A stretch of DNA of 64,000 nt from Nonomuraea aurantiaca (GTDB taxonomy: Bacteria; Actinomycetota; Actinomycetes; Streptosporangiales; Streptosporangiaceae): positions 1-64,000 of the forward strand of contig NZ_JAIWNB010000002.1 of NCBI RefSeq assembly GCF_020215705.1, read 5' to 3'. Under the pieces are notes generated by a model. It was not told the origin of the DNA. It ran no database searches and saw nothing but the letters and a program-made list of their open reading frames with translations. The position numbers were made by a program, and so were the translations under genes. Shown in pieces: positions 16,173 through 24,720 of the stretch (the first letter of the stretch is position 1; every line of letters starts with the position of its first letter).

Positions 16173-17848
16173 CCACCAGTTCCATCGCCCCGCCGGACGT
16201 GCGGGAGCGCTTCATGACCGAGCCGGACCTGGGCGCGGGCAACTTTCTGGAGTACGCGGCGCGGTACAACCCCCACAACACCGTGCCGTTCGTCTACAGC
16301 CACACCACCGATCACCGGGGCGAGGTGGTGCTGGACGGGCACAGCCTGCTCGACCTCGTCGCGCTGCGCGACAGGTACGCCCGCTGGTACCGGGCCAACG
16401 GAGTGCGCGCTGGCGAGCCCGTGGGCATCGTCGTGGCCGAAGGGCTGGAGCCGCTGCTGCACTACCTGGCGCTCACGGCACTGGGCGCGATCCCGGCCAT
16501 GGTCAACGACGCGATGCGGGCCGACGTCATGGCCCGCTACCTCAACCACGTGGGCGTGGTCGGCATCGTGGCCGACGACACGACCAGGCTGGCCTCGGCC
16601 TACCGCGCGGACCCGCAGCGCCGGCCCCGGTTCATCGCGCTGGCCGCCGAGGTGCAGGCCTTCGACTGGACCTCTACTGAACTGCCCGCCGAGTACCCGT
16701 ACCGGCACCAGCCGGACGACGTGTGCGCGCTCATCCACAGCTCGGGCACGACCGGCACGCCGAAGTCCACGATCCTCGGGCACAAGAGCTTCTGGGACGG
16801 CAAGCAGCCGCGAATGGTGCGCTTCCCGGCGGAGCCGTACGACAAGCTCATGTCGCTCATGCCGCACACGCACGCGGGCGGCCTCAGCTACTTCCTGACC
16901 GCGGTCCTGCTCGGCCTGCCGACGGTCGTGATGGCCGACTGGCGGCGGACCGCGGTGGAACCGGTCATGGAGGCGTTCCAGCCGACCATGCTCGCCTCGT
17001 TCCCCCGCACGTTCGTGGAGCTCGCCACGGGGGAGCCGCCGGCCAAGGGCGCGGCGAAGGTGCACTCGTGGTTCAACACCGGCGACTCCGCGCACTACGG
17101 GCACATCCGGCGGCTGGTCCAGCTCGGCGAGCGGCCGCCGGGGCTGATCAAGGCATGGCTGCTGCCGAAGGATGAGGCGGACGCGGAGCCCAAGGCGGGC
17201 TCGCAGTTCGTGGACGGGCTGGGTTCGTCGGAGATGGGCATGGCGCTGTTCGGCGGCCTCACCACGCCGGAGACCCCGCGGAACGACCGCTGCGTCGGCA
17301 AGGCGCAGGAGGCCGTGATCAAGGCCGCCGTGCTCGATGAGGACGGCGAGGAGGTGCCGGTCGGCACGGTCGGCCTGCTGGGCGTGATCACCCCGTCGCG
17401 CACCCCCGGCTACTGGAAGAACCAGCGGCTGACCAGCAGCTTCGAGCTGAACGGCTACTGGCTCACGGGCGACGTGGCCCGCATGGACGCCGACGGCGCC
17501 TTCTACCACCTGGACAGGACGGTCGACGTCATCGACACCGCCGCAGGACCCGTCTACAGCCTGCCCATCGAGGAGGTGTTGCTCGCCGACTGCGGCGACG
17601 TGGTGAGGGACTGCTCGGTCGTCGGCGTCCCGGGGGTGCGGGGGCAGGTGCCGATCGCGGTGGTTCAGCTTCAGCGGGGCGCCTCCGCCGAAGGGCTCCT
17701 GGAGCAGGCCAACAAGGAGCTCGCCGCCGTCGACCTGGCCCCGCTGGCCCAGGTGATCGTCGTCGAGGAGTTCCCGCTCGGTCCTACGGGCAAGGTGCTC
17801 AAGCGCGAGCTGCGCACCCGGTTCGCGGGCCTGTTCGCGACGAAGTGA
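16169..17848 (+). CDS. class I adenylate-forming acyl-CoA synthetase-like ligase
   Basis: A 559-residue ANL enzyme. The P-loop motif LIHSSGTTGTPKSTILGHKS lies near residue 190, a motif-II region reads FVDGLGSSEMGMALFGG, then YWLTGDVARMDADGAFYHLD and VYSLPIEE. The terminal catalytic Lys lies in PLGPTGKVLKRELR. It is the second acid-activating enzyme of the operon and is unlike the NRPS A domain at 13,266, so the product probably joins at least two carboxylic units. Overlaps the preceding and following genes by 4 nt. The internal PHTHAGGLSYFLTAVLL segment suits acyl-CoA ligases. Acid substrate unknown. Confidence 0.87.
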   Translation: MTTSSIAPPDVRERFMTEPDLGAGNFLEYAARYNPHNTVPFVYSHTTDHRGEVVLDGHSLLDLVALRDRYARWYRANGVRAGEPVGIVVAEGLEPLLHYLALTALGAIPAMVNDAMRADVMARYLNHVGVVGIVADDTTRLASAYRADPQRRPRFIALAAEVQAFDWTSTELPAEYPYRHQPDDVCALIHSSGTTGTPKSTILGHKSFWDGKQPRMVRFPAEPYDKLMSLMPHTHAGGLSYFLTAVLLGLPTVVMADWRRTAVEPVMEAFQPTMLASFPRTFVELATGEPPAKGAAKVHSWFNTGDSAHYGHIRRLVQLGERPPGLIKAWLLPKDEADAEPKAGSQFVDGLGSSEMGMALFGGLTTPETPRNDRCVGKAQEAVIKAAVLDEDGEEVPVGTVGLLGVITPSRTPGYWKNQRLTSSFELNGYWLTGDVARMDADGAFYHLDRTVDVIDTAAGPVYSLPIEEVLLADCGDVVRDCSVVGVPGVRGQVPIAVVQLQRGASAEGLLEQANKELAAVDLAPLAQVIVVEEFPLGPTGKVLKRELRTRFAGLFATK

Positions 17849-19194
17849 AGCCGTACCAGTACGGGCGGACCGCCCTGGTCGAGCCGGACTGGCGGCGCCT
17901 GCCCGGCTGGCGCGACGTCACTCGGGCCCAGTGGCGCGATCCCCAGTGGCAGCGGGCCCATTGCGTGAAGAACCCGAGGCAGCTGCGGGCCGTCGTGGGC
18001 GGCCTGCTGACCGAGAACTTCCACGCCGAGCTCGCCGCCGACATGGCCGAATACGCGACCATGTCGACCCTGATCCCGCCGCAGATGCTCAACACCATGG
18101 CGCCGCTGGAGTTCAGCGGCGCCGCCTCGTTCACCGACGCGTTCGTCGCCGACCCGGTGCGCCGGTACATGCTGCCCATCCGCTCCGACCGCGATCCGGA
18201 GTGGCCCAGCCACCCCCGCGCGCAGCGGGACTCGCTGCACGAGGCCGAGATGTGGGTGACCGAGGGCCTGACCCACCGCTATCCCACCAAGGTCCTGGCC
18301 GAGCTGGTGACCTCGTGCCCCCAGTACTGCGGGCACTGCACCCGGATGGACCTGGTCGGCAACTCCACGCCGCAGGTCGACAAGGCCAGGTTCGCGCTGC
18401 GGCCGGACAGCCGCCAGGAGCTAATGCTCGACTACCTCAAGCGGACGCCGGGCGTGCGCGACGTGGTGGTGTCCGGCGGCGACGTGGCCAACGTGACCTG
18501 GCGGCGGCTGGAGGAGTTCCTGACCCACCTGCTGGACCTGGAGTCGGTCAGGGACATCCGGCTGGCCACCAAGTCGCTCGTCGGCCTGCCGCAGCACTGG
18601 TTGCGGCCCGACGTGAGGGAGGGCATGGCCCGGGTGGCCGGGCTGGCCCTGCGCCGCGGCGTCAACCTCGCCGTCCACACGCACGCCAACCACGTACGCT
18701 CGGTGACCCCGCTGGTCGCCGAGGCGACCCAGGCGATGCTCATGGCCGGGGTGCGCGACGTACGCAACCAGGGCGTGCTCATGCGCGGCGTCAACGCCAC
18801 CCAGGCCGACCTGCTCGACCTTTGCTTCGCGCTCCAGGGCGAGGCGGGCATCCTGCCGTACTACTTCTACCTCTGCGACATGATCCCCAACGCCGAGCAC
18901 TGGCGGATCCCCGTCCACGAGGCCCAGCGGCTCCAGGAGTCGATCATGGGCTACCTGCCCGGCTACGCCACGCCGAGGATCGTCTGCGACGTCCCCTACG
19001 TGGGAAAACGCTGGGTGCACCAGGTCGTCGCGTACGACCGCGAACGCGGGATCTCGTACTGGACGAAGAACTACCCCACGGCCGTCGAGGCGGACGCCGA
19101 CCCCGACCGTCGCTACCCGTACTACGACCCGATCTCGACCCTGCCCGCGTCCGGCCGCGCCTGGTGGTCGGACGGGCCAGACAAGGAGCATTAA
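17845..19194 (+). CDS. KamA-family radical SAM aminomutase (lysine 2,3-aminomutase-like)
   Basis: A 449-residue radical SAM protein. The [4Fe-4S] motif is CPQYCGHC (Cys158, Cys162, Cys165). SGGDVANVTWRR matches the SGGDPL region, and DVPYVGK carries the Lys (388) expected to hold PLP. Lysine 2,3-aminomutase uses SAM and PLP to shift an alpha-amino group to the beta carbon. By motif alignment one of the two lysine-binding aspartates (RGVNDCP in the clostridial enzyme) is Ala here (RGVNATQ, Ala318), while the other (Asp345 in FYLCDMIPNAEHW) is kept. The substrate may therefore not be plain lysine. The start overlaps the ligase stop by 4 nt. It is probably a source of a beta-amino acid for the cluster. 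Confidence 0.87.
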   Translation: MKPYQYGRTALVEPDWRRLPGWRDVTRAQWRDPQWQRAHCVKNPRQLRAVVGGLLTENFHAELAADMAEYATMSTLIPPQMLNTMAPLEFSGAASFTDAFVADPVRRYMLPIRSDRDPEWPSHPRAQRDSLHEAEMWVTEGLTHRYPTKVLAELVTSCPQYCGHCTRMDLVGNSTPQVDKARFALRPDSRQELMLDYLKRTPGVRDVVVSGGDVANVTWRRLEEFLTHLLDLESVRDIRLATKSLVGLPQHWLRPDVREGMARVAGLALRRGVNLAVHTHANHVRSVTPLVAEATQAMLMAGVRDVRNQGVLMRGVNATQADLLDLCFALQGEAGILPYYFYLCDMIPNAEHWRIPVHEAQRLQESIMGYLPGYATPRIVCDVPYVGKRWVHQVVAYDRERGISYWTKNYPTAVEADADPDRRYPYYDPISTLPASGRAWWSDGPDKEH

Positions 19195-19977
19195 ATGTCT
19201 CGGTACGTCTGGGAAGACACCCACCCGGGAATCGAACGGCTCAAGGCCCGCGTCACCCCGGCCCGCGACCGGGTGGTCGCGCACCCGATCTACTCGGCGC
19301 TGGACACGCATGAGGCGATCACCACGTTCATGGAGCACCACGTCTACGCCGTGTGGGACTTCATGTCGCTGCTCAAGTCGCTGCAACGGCAGCTCACCTG
19401 CGTCAGCGTGCCGTGGGTGCCCAGCGGGCCGACCGGCAGCCGCCGCCTGATCAACGACATCGTGCTGGTCGAGGAGAGCGACGAACTGCGCGGCGGTTTC
19501 ATCAGCCACTTCGAACTCTACCTCGAAGGCATGACGCAGGCCGGCGCGGACCACACCGCCATCGACGCGTTCGTCGGCGAGCTGCGGGCCGGAAACGGCG
19601 TGTCCGAGTCGCTGGTCACGGCGGGCGTTCCGGAGCCGTCGGCGGCGTTCGTCGGCACGACCTGGCGCTTGATCGAGCAGGCTCCGGTGCACTGCCAGGC
19701 CGCCGCGTTCGCGTTCGGCAGGGAGGACCTGATCCCGGACATGTTCGAGCAGGTCGTCAAGGTGAACGCGGACGGGGACGGCCGGCTGGACACGTTCGTG
19801 GACTACCTCGCCCGGCACATCGAGGTGGACGGCGAGGAGCACACCCCCATGGCCATGCAGATGCTCGCCGACCTGTGCCAGGACGACGAGGCCAAGTGGG
19901 AGGAGTGCGCGACGACGGTCAACGGCGCGCTTGAGGCCAGATCCAAGCTCTGGGACGGCATCCTCGCGGCCATGTGA
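19195..19977 (+). CDS. DUF3050 haem-oxygenase-like diiron oxidase
   Basis: A 260-residue all-helical protein of the DUF3050 family: [45 protein letters not shown], then [13 protein letters not shown] and [19 protein letters not shown]. The H208-x3-D212-x3-H216 triad plus upstream Glu/His residues resembles the metal ligands of haem-oxygenase-like diiron oxidases (HDOs such as BesC, UndA, SznF, FlcD). These activate O2 to cleave, desaturate or N-oxygenate amino acids. It starts directly after the KamA stop codon, so it may act on that product. DUF3050 chemistry is largely uncharacterised to my knowledge. Last gene of the rightward operon. Confidence 0.82.
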   Translation: MSRYVWEDTHPGIERLKARVTPARDRVVAHPIYSALDTHEAITTFMEHHVYAVWDFMSLLKSLQRQLTCVSVPWVPSGPTGSRRLINDIVLVEESDELRGGFISHFELYLEGMTQAGADHTAIDAFVGELRAGNGVSESLVTAGVPEPSAAFVGTTWRLIEQAPVHCQAAAFAFGREDLIPDMFEQVVKVNADGDGRLDTFVDYLARHIEVDGEEHTPMAMQMLADLCQDDEAKWEECATTVNGALEARSKLWDGILAAM

Positions 19978-19998
19978 GCTGTGAGATGGCCATGTGAG

Positions 19999-20031
19999 AA
20001 GGGCCCCGGCGATCACGTCGCCGGGGCCCTT
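19999..20031. terminator. bidirectional hairpin terminator between convergent operons
   Basis: AAGGGCCCCGGCGA pairs perfectly over 14 bp with TCGCCGGGGCCCTT around a 5-nt loop. It lies in the 58-nt gap between the DUF3050 stop (19977) and the SDR stop (20036). Serves both converging operons. Confidence 0.85.
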
Positions 20032-20035
20032 CCGC

Positions 20036-20875
20036 TCAGCGGACCCAGGAGCGGGTGAGCTCCTGGATGACGCTCCCGTCAGGGTCGGCGAGCTTGCGCG
20101 CCACGTACGCGCGCCCGTACTCGCTGGTCTGGACGCGGAACGCCGGCCGCTCGTCGGTCAGTGTCCGCACGACCACCTCGGCGACCTCCCGCGCCACCTG
20201 CGCGCCCTCGATCGCCCTGCTCGCCACCCATTTCCGGTACGCCCGGTACGCGTCGGCATAGGGCCCGGCCATGGCCAGCATCGCCGCCGGATCGACGCCC
20301 GAGCCGGCGATGAACGCGGTGTCCAGCACGGCCGCGGGCTCGATCAGCGACACGCTCACCCCGACCTCGGCCGCGACCGGCGCCAGGCCCTCCATGAACC
20401 CCTCGATCGCGAACTTGGCCGCCGAGTACGCCTCGTTGAACGGCTGCCCGATGACGCCGCGCACGCTGCTGATCGTGATCAGCCGTCCGCCGGTCGCCCG
20501 CAGGTGGGGCATGGCGGCCCTGCTCATCGCCACCGCGCCGAAGAAGTTCACCTCCATCGAGGCGCGCAGGTTCTCCATCGAGTTGAGCTCCACGGTGTGG
20601 CTGACGCCGAGGATCCCGGCGTTGTTGACCAGCGCGTCCAGCCGCCCGTGCATGGCGATGACGGACCTGATGCAGTCGTGGACCGACTCAGGGTCGGTGA
20701 GCTCCAGGCTGACCACGTCCACCGAGAGCCCGGCCTGCTCGGCCGCCTCGCGCAGGGCAAGGTCGCCGTCGGGCCGCCGTACGGTGCCCAGAGTCGTGAA
20801 CCCCGCCTGCGCGGCGGCGATCGCGGTCGCCAGCCCGATCCCCGAGGAGGCTCCGGTGACAAGGACGGTCTTCAT
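20036..20875 (-). CDS. SDR-family oxidoreductase
   Basis: A 279-residue classical short-chain dehydrogenase. It has MKTVLVTGASSGIGLATAIA (TGxxxGxG), LVNNAGILG, ITISSVRGVIG (catalytic Ser) and YSAAKFAIEG (YxxxK). The ATG at 20875 overlaps the MFS stop as ATGA; the open frame upstream is a shadow of the MFS gene. It reduces or oxidises a hydroxyl/carbonyl with NAD(P)H. Last gene of the leftward operon of this cluster, so a tailoring step is the natural role. Confidence 0.9.
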   Translation of the reverse strand: MKTVLVTGASSGIGLATAIAAAQAGFTTLGTVRRPDGDLALREAAEQAGLSVDVVSLELTDPESVHDCIRSVIAMHGRLDALVNNAGILGVSHTVELNSMENLRASMEVNFFGAVAMSRAAMPHLRATGGRLITISSVRGVIGQPFNEAYSAAKFAIEGFMEGLAPVAAEVGVSVSLIEPAAVLDTAFIAGSGVDPAAMLAMAGPYADAYRAYRKWVASRAIEGAQVAREVAEVVVRTLTDERPAFRVQTSEYGRAYVARKLADPDGSVIQELTRSWVR

Positions 20876-22128
20876 GAAGGTCTCCCCGAGGGCTCTGCCA
20901 TGGGTGGTGCGATCGTGAGCAGGCGCTGCATGCCTGCCAGCGGGACAAGGGACAGGACGCCGACGAGCGTGGCGGCCAGCATGGTGAGCTTGGCCGCGTC
21001 GAGCACGCCCAGCTGGGCGGTGAGCGACGACACGGCCCAGCCGCCGGCCAGGGTGCTGATCGGGATGACGCCCCAGGTCACGGTCCGGTACGCGCCGTGG
21101 ATGACGGCCTGGTCGCCGATGGGCACCCTGGCCTGGCGGACGGCCGCGCTGTTGATGTTGTACCAGGCGAAGAAGAACCCGTACGAGGCCAGCGTCAGGG
21201 CCAGCACGATCGCGGGCGGGAACGTCGGCACGGCCAGCAGCCCGAGCCCCGACAAGGAGTGGGCGACCATCGAGATCGCCAGCATCCGCCCGGAGCCCAC
21301 ACGGCCGCTGACCTTGGGCGCGACCAGCGCTCCGAGTACGGCGCCGACCGCCGCGACCGACATGACCGTGCCGAAGAGCCCGGCCGACAGGTGCAGTCCC
21401 TGGTAGGCGAGCACCGGCATCTGGGTGACGAAGATGGGGCCGCCGATGTTCGCCAGGAGCGTGCCCGCCGTGCTGCGTCGCAGGATCGGGTCCATCCAGT
21501 TCATGCGCACGCCGGCCATGGCCCGCGACAGGATCCGCCGCCGCTCGGCCGTACGCTCGCCGAAGGGCCGCATCGAGCGGATCGCCGCGGCGGAGAACAG
21601 GAAGCTGACCGCGTCCACCAGCAGCGCCGCCACCCCGAGCACCTGGTACAGGCCGCCGGCGATCGCGGGCCCGCCCAGCTCGGACGCGGTCCTGCTGGCC
21701 TCCATGCGCGAGTTGCCGCGCACCAGCTCGCGGGACTCCACCGTGGCGGCGATGGCGGGCATGTAGCCGATGTTGAAGAACACGGTCGCGGCGCTGATCA
21801 CCGCCACGCACACGAACAGCAGCGGCACCGACAGGAAGCCCTGCCAGTAGGCGATCGGGATGATGACGATCGCCGCGAACCTGACCAGGTCGCAGGCGAT
21901 GAGCATCCGCCGCAGGTCCCACCGGTCGGCCAGCGCCCCGGCGGCCAGGCTCAGCACCGGGATGGCCAGGTATTGGGCGGTGCTGATCAGCCCCACCTCG
22001 AAGGCCGACGCGCCCAGCAGGAACACCAGCACGGTGGGGATCACGAACAGCGTGACGCGGTCGCCCAGGTTGCTGACGGTCTGCCCGGCCCAGAGGAGGT
22101 TGAAGTCCCGGCCCAGTCCCTTGCTCAT
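20872..22128 (-). CDS. MFS exporter
   Basis: A 418-residue major facilitator protein beginning GRDFNLLWAGQTVSNLGDRV, with the loop AAGALADRWDLRRMLIACDL after helix 2 and about twelve hydrophobic helices. It belongs to the same exporter branch as the MFS gene at 1420-2685. Coupled by ATGA overlaps to the PaaK-like gene upstream and the SDR downstream. It is the only transporter of the cluster, so it probably exports the product or confers self-resistance. Confidence 0.88.
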   Translation of the reverse strand: MSKGLGRDFNLLWAGQTVSNLGDRVTLFVIPTVLVFLLGASAFEVGLISTAQYLAIPVLSLAAGALADRWDLRRMLIACDLVRFAAIVIIPIAYWQGFLSVPLLFVCVAVISAATVFFNIGYMPAIAATVESRELVRGNSRMEASRTASELGGPAIAGGLYQVLGVAALLVDAVSFLFSAAAIRSMRPFGERTAERRRILSRAMAGVRMNWMDPILRRSTAGTLLANIGGPIFVTQMPVLAYQGLHLSAGLFGTVMSVAAVGAVLGALVAPKVSGRVGSGRMLAISMVAHSLSGLGLLAVPTFPPAIVLALTLASYGFFFAWYNINSAAVRQARVPIGDQAVIHGAYRTVTWGVIPISTLAGGWAVSSLTAQLGVLDAAKLTMLAATLVGVLSLVPLAGMQRLLTIAPPMAEPSGRPS

Positions 22129-23336
22129 CCGTCGTGCCGGGTGACGAGATCCGGGATCTTGCCGGTCCTGTCGTTGCCGATCAGCGCGTCGACCACGCGC
22201 ACCTCCAGCGCGTGCGGGTTGCGCTGGAAGACGATGCTGGGGCCGAACGCGGAACCGACGATGTGCTCCCTGACGTCAGCGGCCAGGCGCCCACCGGCCT
22301 CGCCCGCCGGCAGCACCAGCACTTCGAGCAGGTCGTTGCCGGTCACCACGAGCTGCGCCCTGGCCACGCCCGGGATCGTCCCGACGTCCCTGACGAGGTC
22401 GGCCACGTTGACCAGGTGGCCCCGGTACTTGATCAGCCCGTCACGGCGGCCCAGTACCTGCAGGGCCCTGTCTCCGCAGGTACAGGTGACGATCCGGCCC
22501 GCGTCACCGGTGCGGTAGCGCAGGATCGGGTTGAGCCCCCGCGGGTTCAGCGTGGTGAAGTCGAGCATCTCGTCCTCGCCCACGCACACGAGCTGGGAGG
22601 GCAGCGGGTGCCAGGTGTCGGCCGCGCAGTCCGGCGTGTTGGTGGCCACGACCCAGGTCTCGGTGCTGCCGAACATCCCCCAGCGCCGCGCGTTCACCGC
22701 AACGGCGGCCAGGTCCTCGCCGAGCTGCGGGTCCCATCCCTCGCCCAGCCACAACACCGAGCGCAGGTCGGGCAGCTTGACACCGGCCTCACGCGCGTGG
22801 CCGAACACCAGCCGCAACACGCTGGGCGTGCCGCCGAACGCGGTCACCTTGCGGGTCCTGAAGAACTCCAGCCACGGGTCGTACTCGTCCTTTGCCATGG
22901 CGCCGAGGTTCATCGCGACGCACCCGGCGTGGTCGGCGTAGGAGTTGGCCAGGAAATGGGCGCCCCACATCTTCCCGGCGCTCCAGCCGTTGACGAAGAC
23001 GTCGTCCGCGGTCAGGGCCTTCCAGTGCGCGTGGACCTCGTCCATGTACAGGCCGGTGGGGGCGTACCCGACCTGCGGCGAGCCGGTGCTGCCGCCGCTC
23101 TGGAACACCCACGTCGTGCCCTGCTCGGCCCTCGGCCTCAGGTGGGCCAGGGCGACCTGGAGATCATCCTTGAGCATGACCGGCGCCTTGGCCAGGTCGT
23201 CGAGCGTGTCGATGGCCTCGACGCCGGCGTAGCGGTCCGCCAGGGCGGGGACCGAGCGCAGGCGGTCGAGCAGCGCCCGCGTCCTGGCCCGGTCCGCCTC
23301 GGTCAGGTCGGAGGTGGATAGTAGGAATTCAGACAT
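22125..23336 (-). CDS. phenylacetate-CoA ligase (PaaK)-like adenylate-forming enzyme
   Basis: A 403-residue ANL-superfamily protein of the PaaK branch. Motifs include WVFQSGGSTGSPQVGYAPTG (phosphate loop), AFGGTPSVLRLVFGHARE, WGMFGSTETWVVATNTPD, LRYRTGDAGRIV and VLGRRDGLIKYRGHLVNVAD. The C-terminal lid domain is short. It is the third acid-activating enzyme of the cluster, distinct from those at 13,266 and 16,169. Enzymes of this shape can make acyl-adenylates, CoA thioesters or amides. Its start overlaps the ATP-grasp gene by 8 nt. Its place beside an ATP-grasp ligase suggests starter-unit activation or amide formation. Confidence 0.82.
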   Translation of the reverse strand: MSEFLLSTSDLTEADRARTRALLDRLRSVPALADRYAGVEAIDTLDDLAKAPVMLKDDLQVALAHLRPRAEQGTTWVFQSGGSTGSPQVGYAPTGLYMDEVHAHWKALTADDVFVNGWSAGKMWGAHFLANSYADHAGCVAMNLGAMAKDEYDPWLEFFRTRKVTAFGGTPSVLRLVFGHAREAGVKLPDLRSVLWLGEGWDPQLGEDLAAVAVNARRWGMFGSTETWVVATNTPDCAADTWHPLPSQLVCVGEDEMLDFTTLNPRGLNPILRYRTGDAGRIVTCTCGDRALQVLGRRDGLIKYRGHLVNVADLVRDVGTIPGVARAQLVVTGNDLLEVLVLPAGEAGGRLAADVREHIVGSAFGPSIVFQRNPHALEVRVVDALIGNDRTGKIPDLVTRHDG

Positions 23337-24309
23337 GAGCCGCCTCCTTGAGCCATTCGGAGTGGGCGCGGCGGTACGCGCGGAACCGCGCCTCGATGAT
23401 CGACCGCTGCCGCGCGATCACGGACTCGGAATCGTGGTCGGGGCAGACGATGGCGCCGTCTGGCTCGATCTCCGACAGCCAGTACTTCTCGCCGTCGAAC
23501 AGGAAGTCGACACAGAGGAAAGGGACCGGGACCTTCTTGGCGACGTACTCCAGGGCGTCCTCGAGCTCGGGCGGCAGGTCCACGTACCTCTGCCGGCCGC
23601 CCCTGCCGGTGTTGGCCACGTATGCGCCGGGCAGCGGGGTGCGCGTGGCCGTCGTGTGCGGCTTCCCGTCGATCATGAAGACCCTGTAGTCGATGGTCTC
23701 GGCGCCCAGGTACGGCTGGACCGCCAGCGCCGTCTCGCCGCCCTGTGCCAGGCTGAGCAGGCCCCGCAGGTCCTCGGCGTTGTGCGCCATGCTGATGCCC
23801 CACCCGGCGCACCAGCCGACCGGCTTGACGATGGCGGGGAACGTCATCCGCTCCAGCGCCGGCTCATACAGGCGCAGGACCAGGTCGCGGCCGGTGCCGA
23901 CACGCACGGTCGGGATCGGCGGGATGGGGCAGTCACGCAGGTAGAGGATCGTGGCCAGCTTGTCGTTGACGATCGGCGACAGGCCGGGCGGGTTGGGCAG
24001 GTAGAAGCCGCCCTGCTCCAGCACGGCGTAGATCGCGTACTGGTTGAAGACGTCCATCGCCTGGTACGGCATGCTGTACAGCGAGGTCACGAACAGCGTG
24101 TCCTCGGGCGTGACCTGCTCGCCGGCCACGAAGACGCGAGGGCCGTCCCCGTCCACCGCGATGTCCTCGGGCGGGTGCGAGACCCAGCTCATCCCGAGCC
24201 CCTCGGCCACCTCCTCATAGGCGTCCCAGAAGCTCCTCCTCCATTTCGGCACGGCTCTGCTCGACTCGCGGTCCGGGAAGACCCAGACCATTCGGCGCAG
24301 CGAATTCAC
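23329..24309 (-). CDS. ATP-grasp ligase
   Basis: A 326-residue protein with ATP-grasp features. NDKLATILYLRDCPIPPIPT fits the start of the central domain. FPAIVKPVGWCAGWGISMAH is the nucleotide-binding Lys/Gly-rich strand-loop. The metal-binding acidic segments are FLCVDFLFDGEKYWLSEIEP and DGAIV. ATP-grasp enzymes form C-N or C-S bonds through acyl phosphates, for example joining amino acids. Lies 18 nt after the hotdog thioesterase gene and overlaps the PaaK-like gene. In a cluster without a multimodular NRPS it is the best candidate for the amide-forming step. Confidence 0.8.
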   Translation of the reverse strand: MNSLRRMVWVFPDRESSRAVPKWRRSFWDAYEEVAEGLGMSWVSHPPEDIAVDGDGPRVFVAGEQVTPEDTLFVTSLYSMPYQAMDVFNQYAIYAVLEQGGFYLPNPPGLSPIVNDKLATILYLRDCPIPPIPTVRVGTGRDLVLRLYEPALERMTFPAIVKPVGWCAGWGISMAHNAEDLRGLLSLAQGGETALAVQPYLGAETIDYRVFMIDGKPHTTATRTPLPGAYVANTGRGGRQRYVDLPPELEDALEYVAKKVPVPFLCVDFLFDGEKYWLSEIEPDGAIVCPDHDSESVIARQRSIIEARFRAYRRAHSEWLKEAAHV

Positions 24310-24327
24310 TTGGCGACTCCAGGGGGT

Positions 24328-24720
24328 TTATTGCGGCAACTGGCTGACCAATACGCTGTGACCGCGGAACTCCGCGACGACCTTGCCGTCGGGCCGGCGG
24401 ATCGTCACGTCGTAAACGCCGTTGCGGCCCAGCCGCGTACGCTCGCTCGCCTCGGCGAGCAGCGTCTCGCCGACCTGGACCGGGCGCAGGAACGTGATCT
24501 GCGCCGTCTGCGCGAGCGCGATCAGGCCATGAACGTTGCTGGCGACGGCGAACGCGGCGTCGGCCAGCAGGAACAGGTAGCCGCCGTGGGTGATGCCGTG
24601 CCCGTTGACCATGTCCTGGGTCACCCGCATGGACACGGTCGCCCGCCCGTCGGCGGCGCTTGCCAGGTCGATGCCCAGCGATCGGCAGGTCTGGTCCCTG
24701 GCGAACAGCTCGTTCGTCAT
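24328..24720 (-). CDS. PaaI-type hotdog thioesterase
   Basis: A 130-residue hotdog-fold thioesterase. It reads DQTCRSLGIDLASAADGRAT, then NGHGITHGGYLFLLADAAFA, the PaaI motif with catalytic GxxHGG...D, and QITFLRPVQVGETLLAEASE. The ATG at 24720 (MTNELFARDQ) gives the normal family length. First gene of the leftward operon. It probably hydrolyses an acyl-CoA or acyl-carrier thioester: product release, proof-reading, or supply of a free acid to the neighbouring ligases. Confidence 0.87.
   Translation of the reverse strand: MTNELFARDQTCRSLGIDLASAADGRATVSMRVTQDMVNGHGITHGGYLFLLADAAFAVASNVHGLIALAQTAQITFLRPVQVGETLLAEASERTRLGRNGVYDVTIRRPDGKVVAEFRGHSVLVSQLPQ

Noticed and set aside
20876..21922. Open frame joining in phase to the SDR gene, which would make a 628-residue fusion
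   Set aside because: The upstream part is the shadow of the MFS gene; the SDR starts at ATG 20875 with a standard ATGA overlap.
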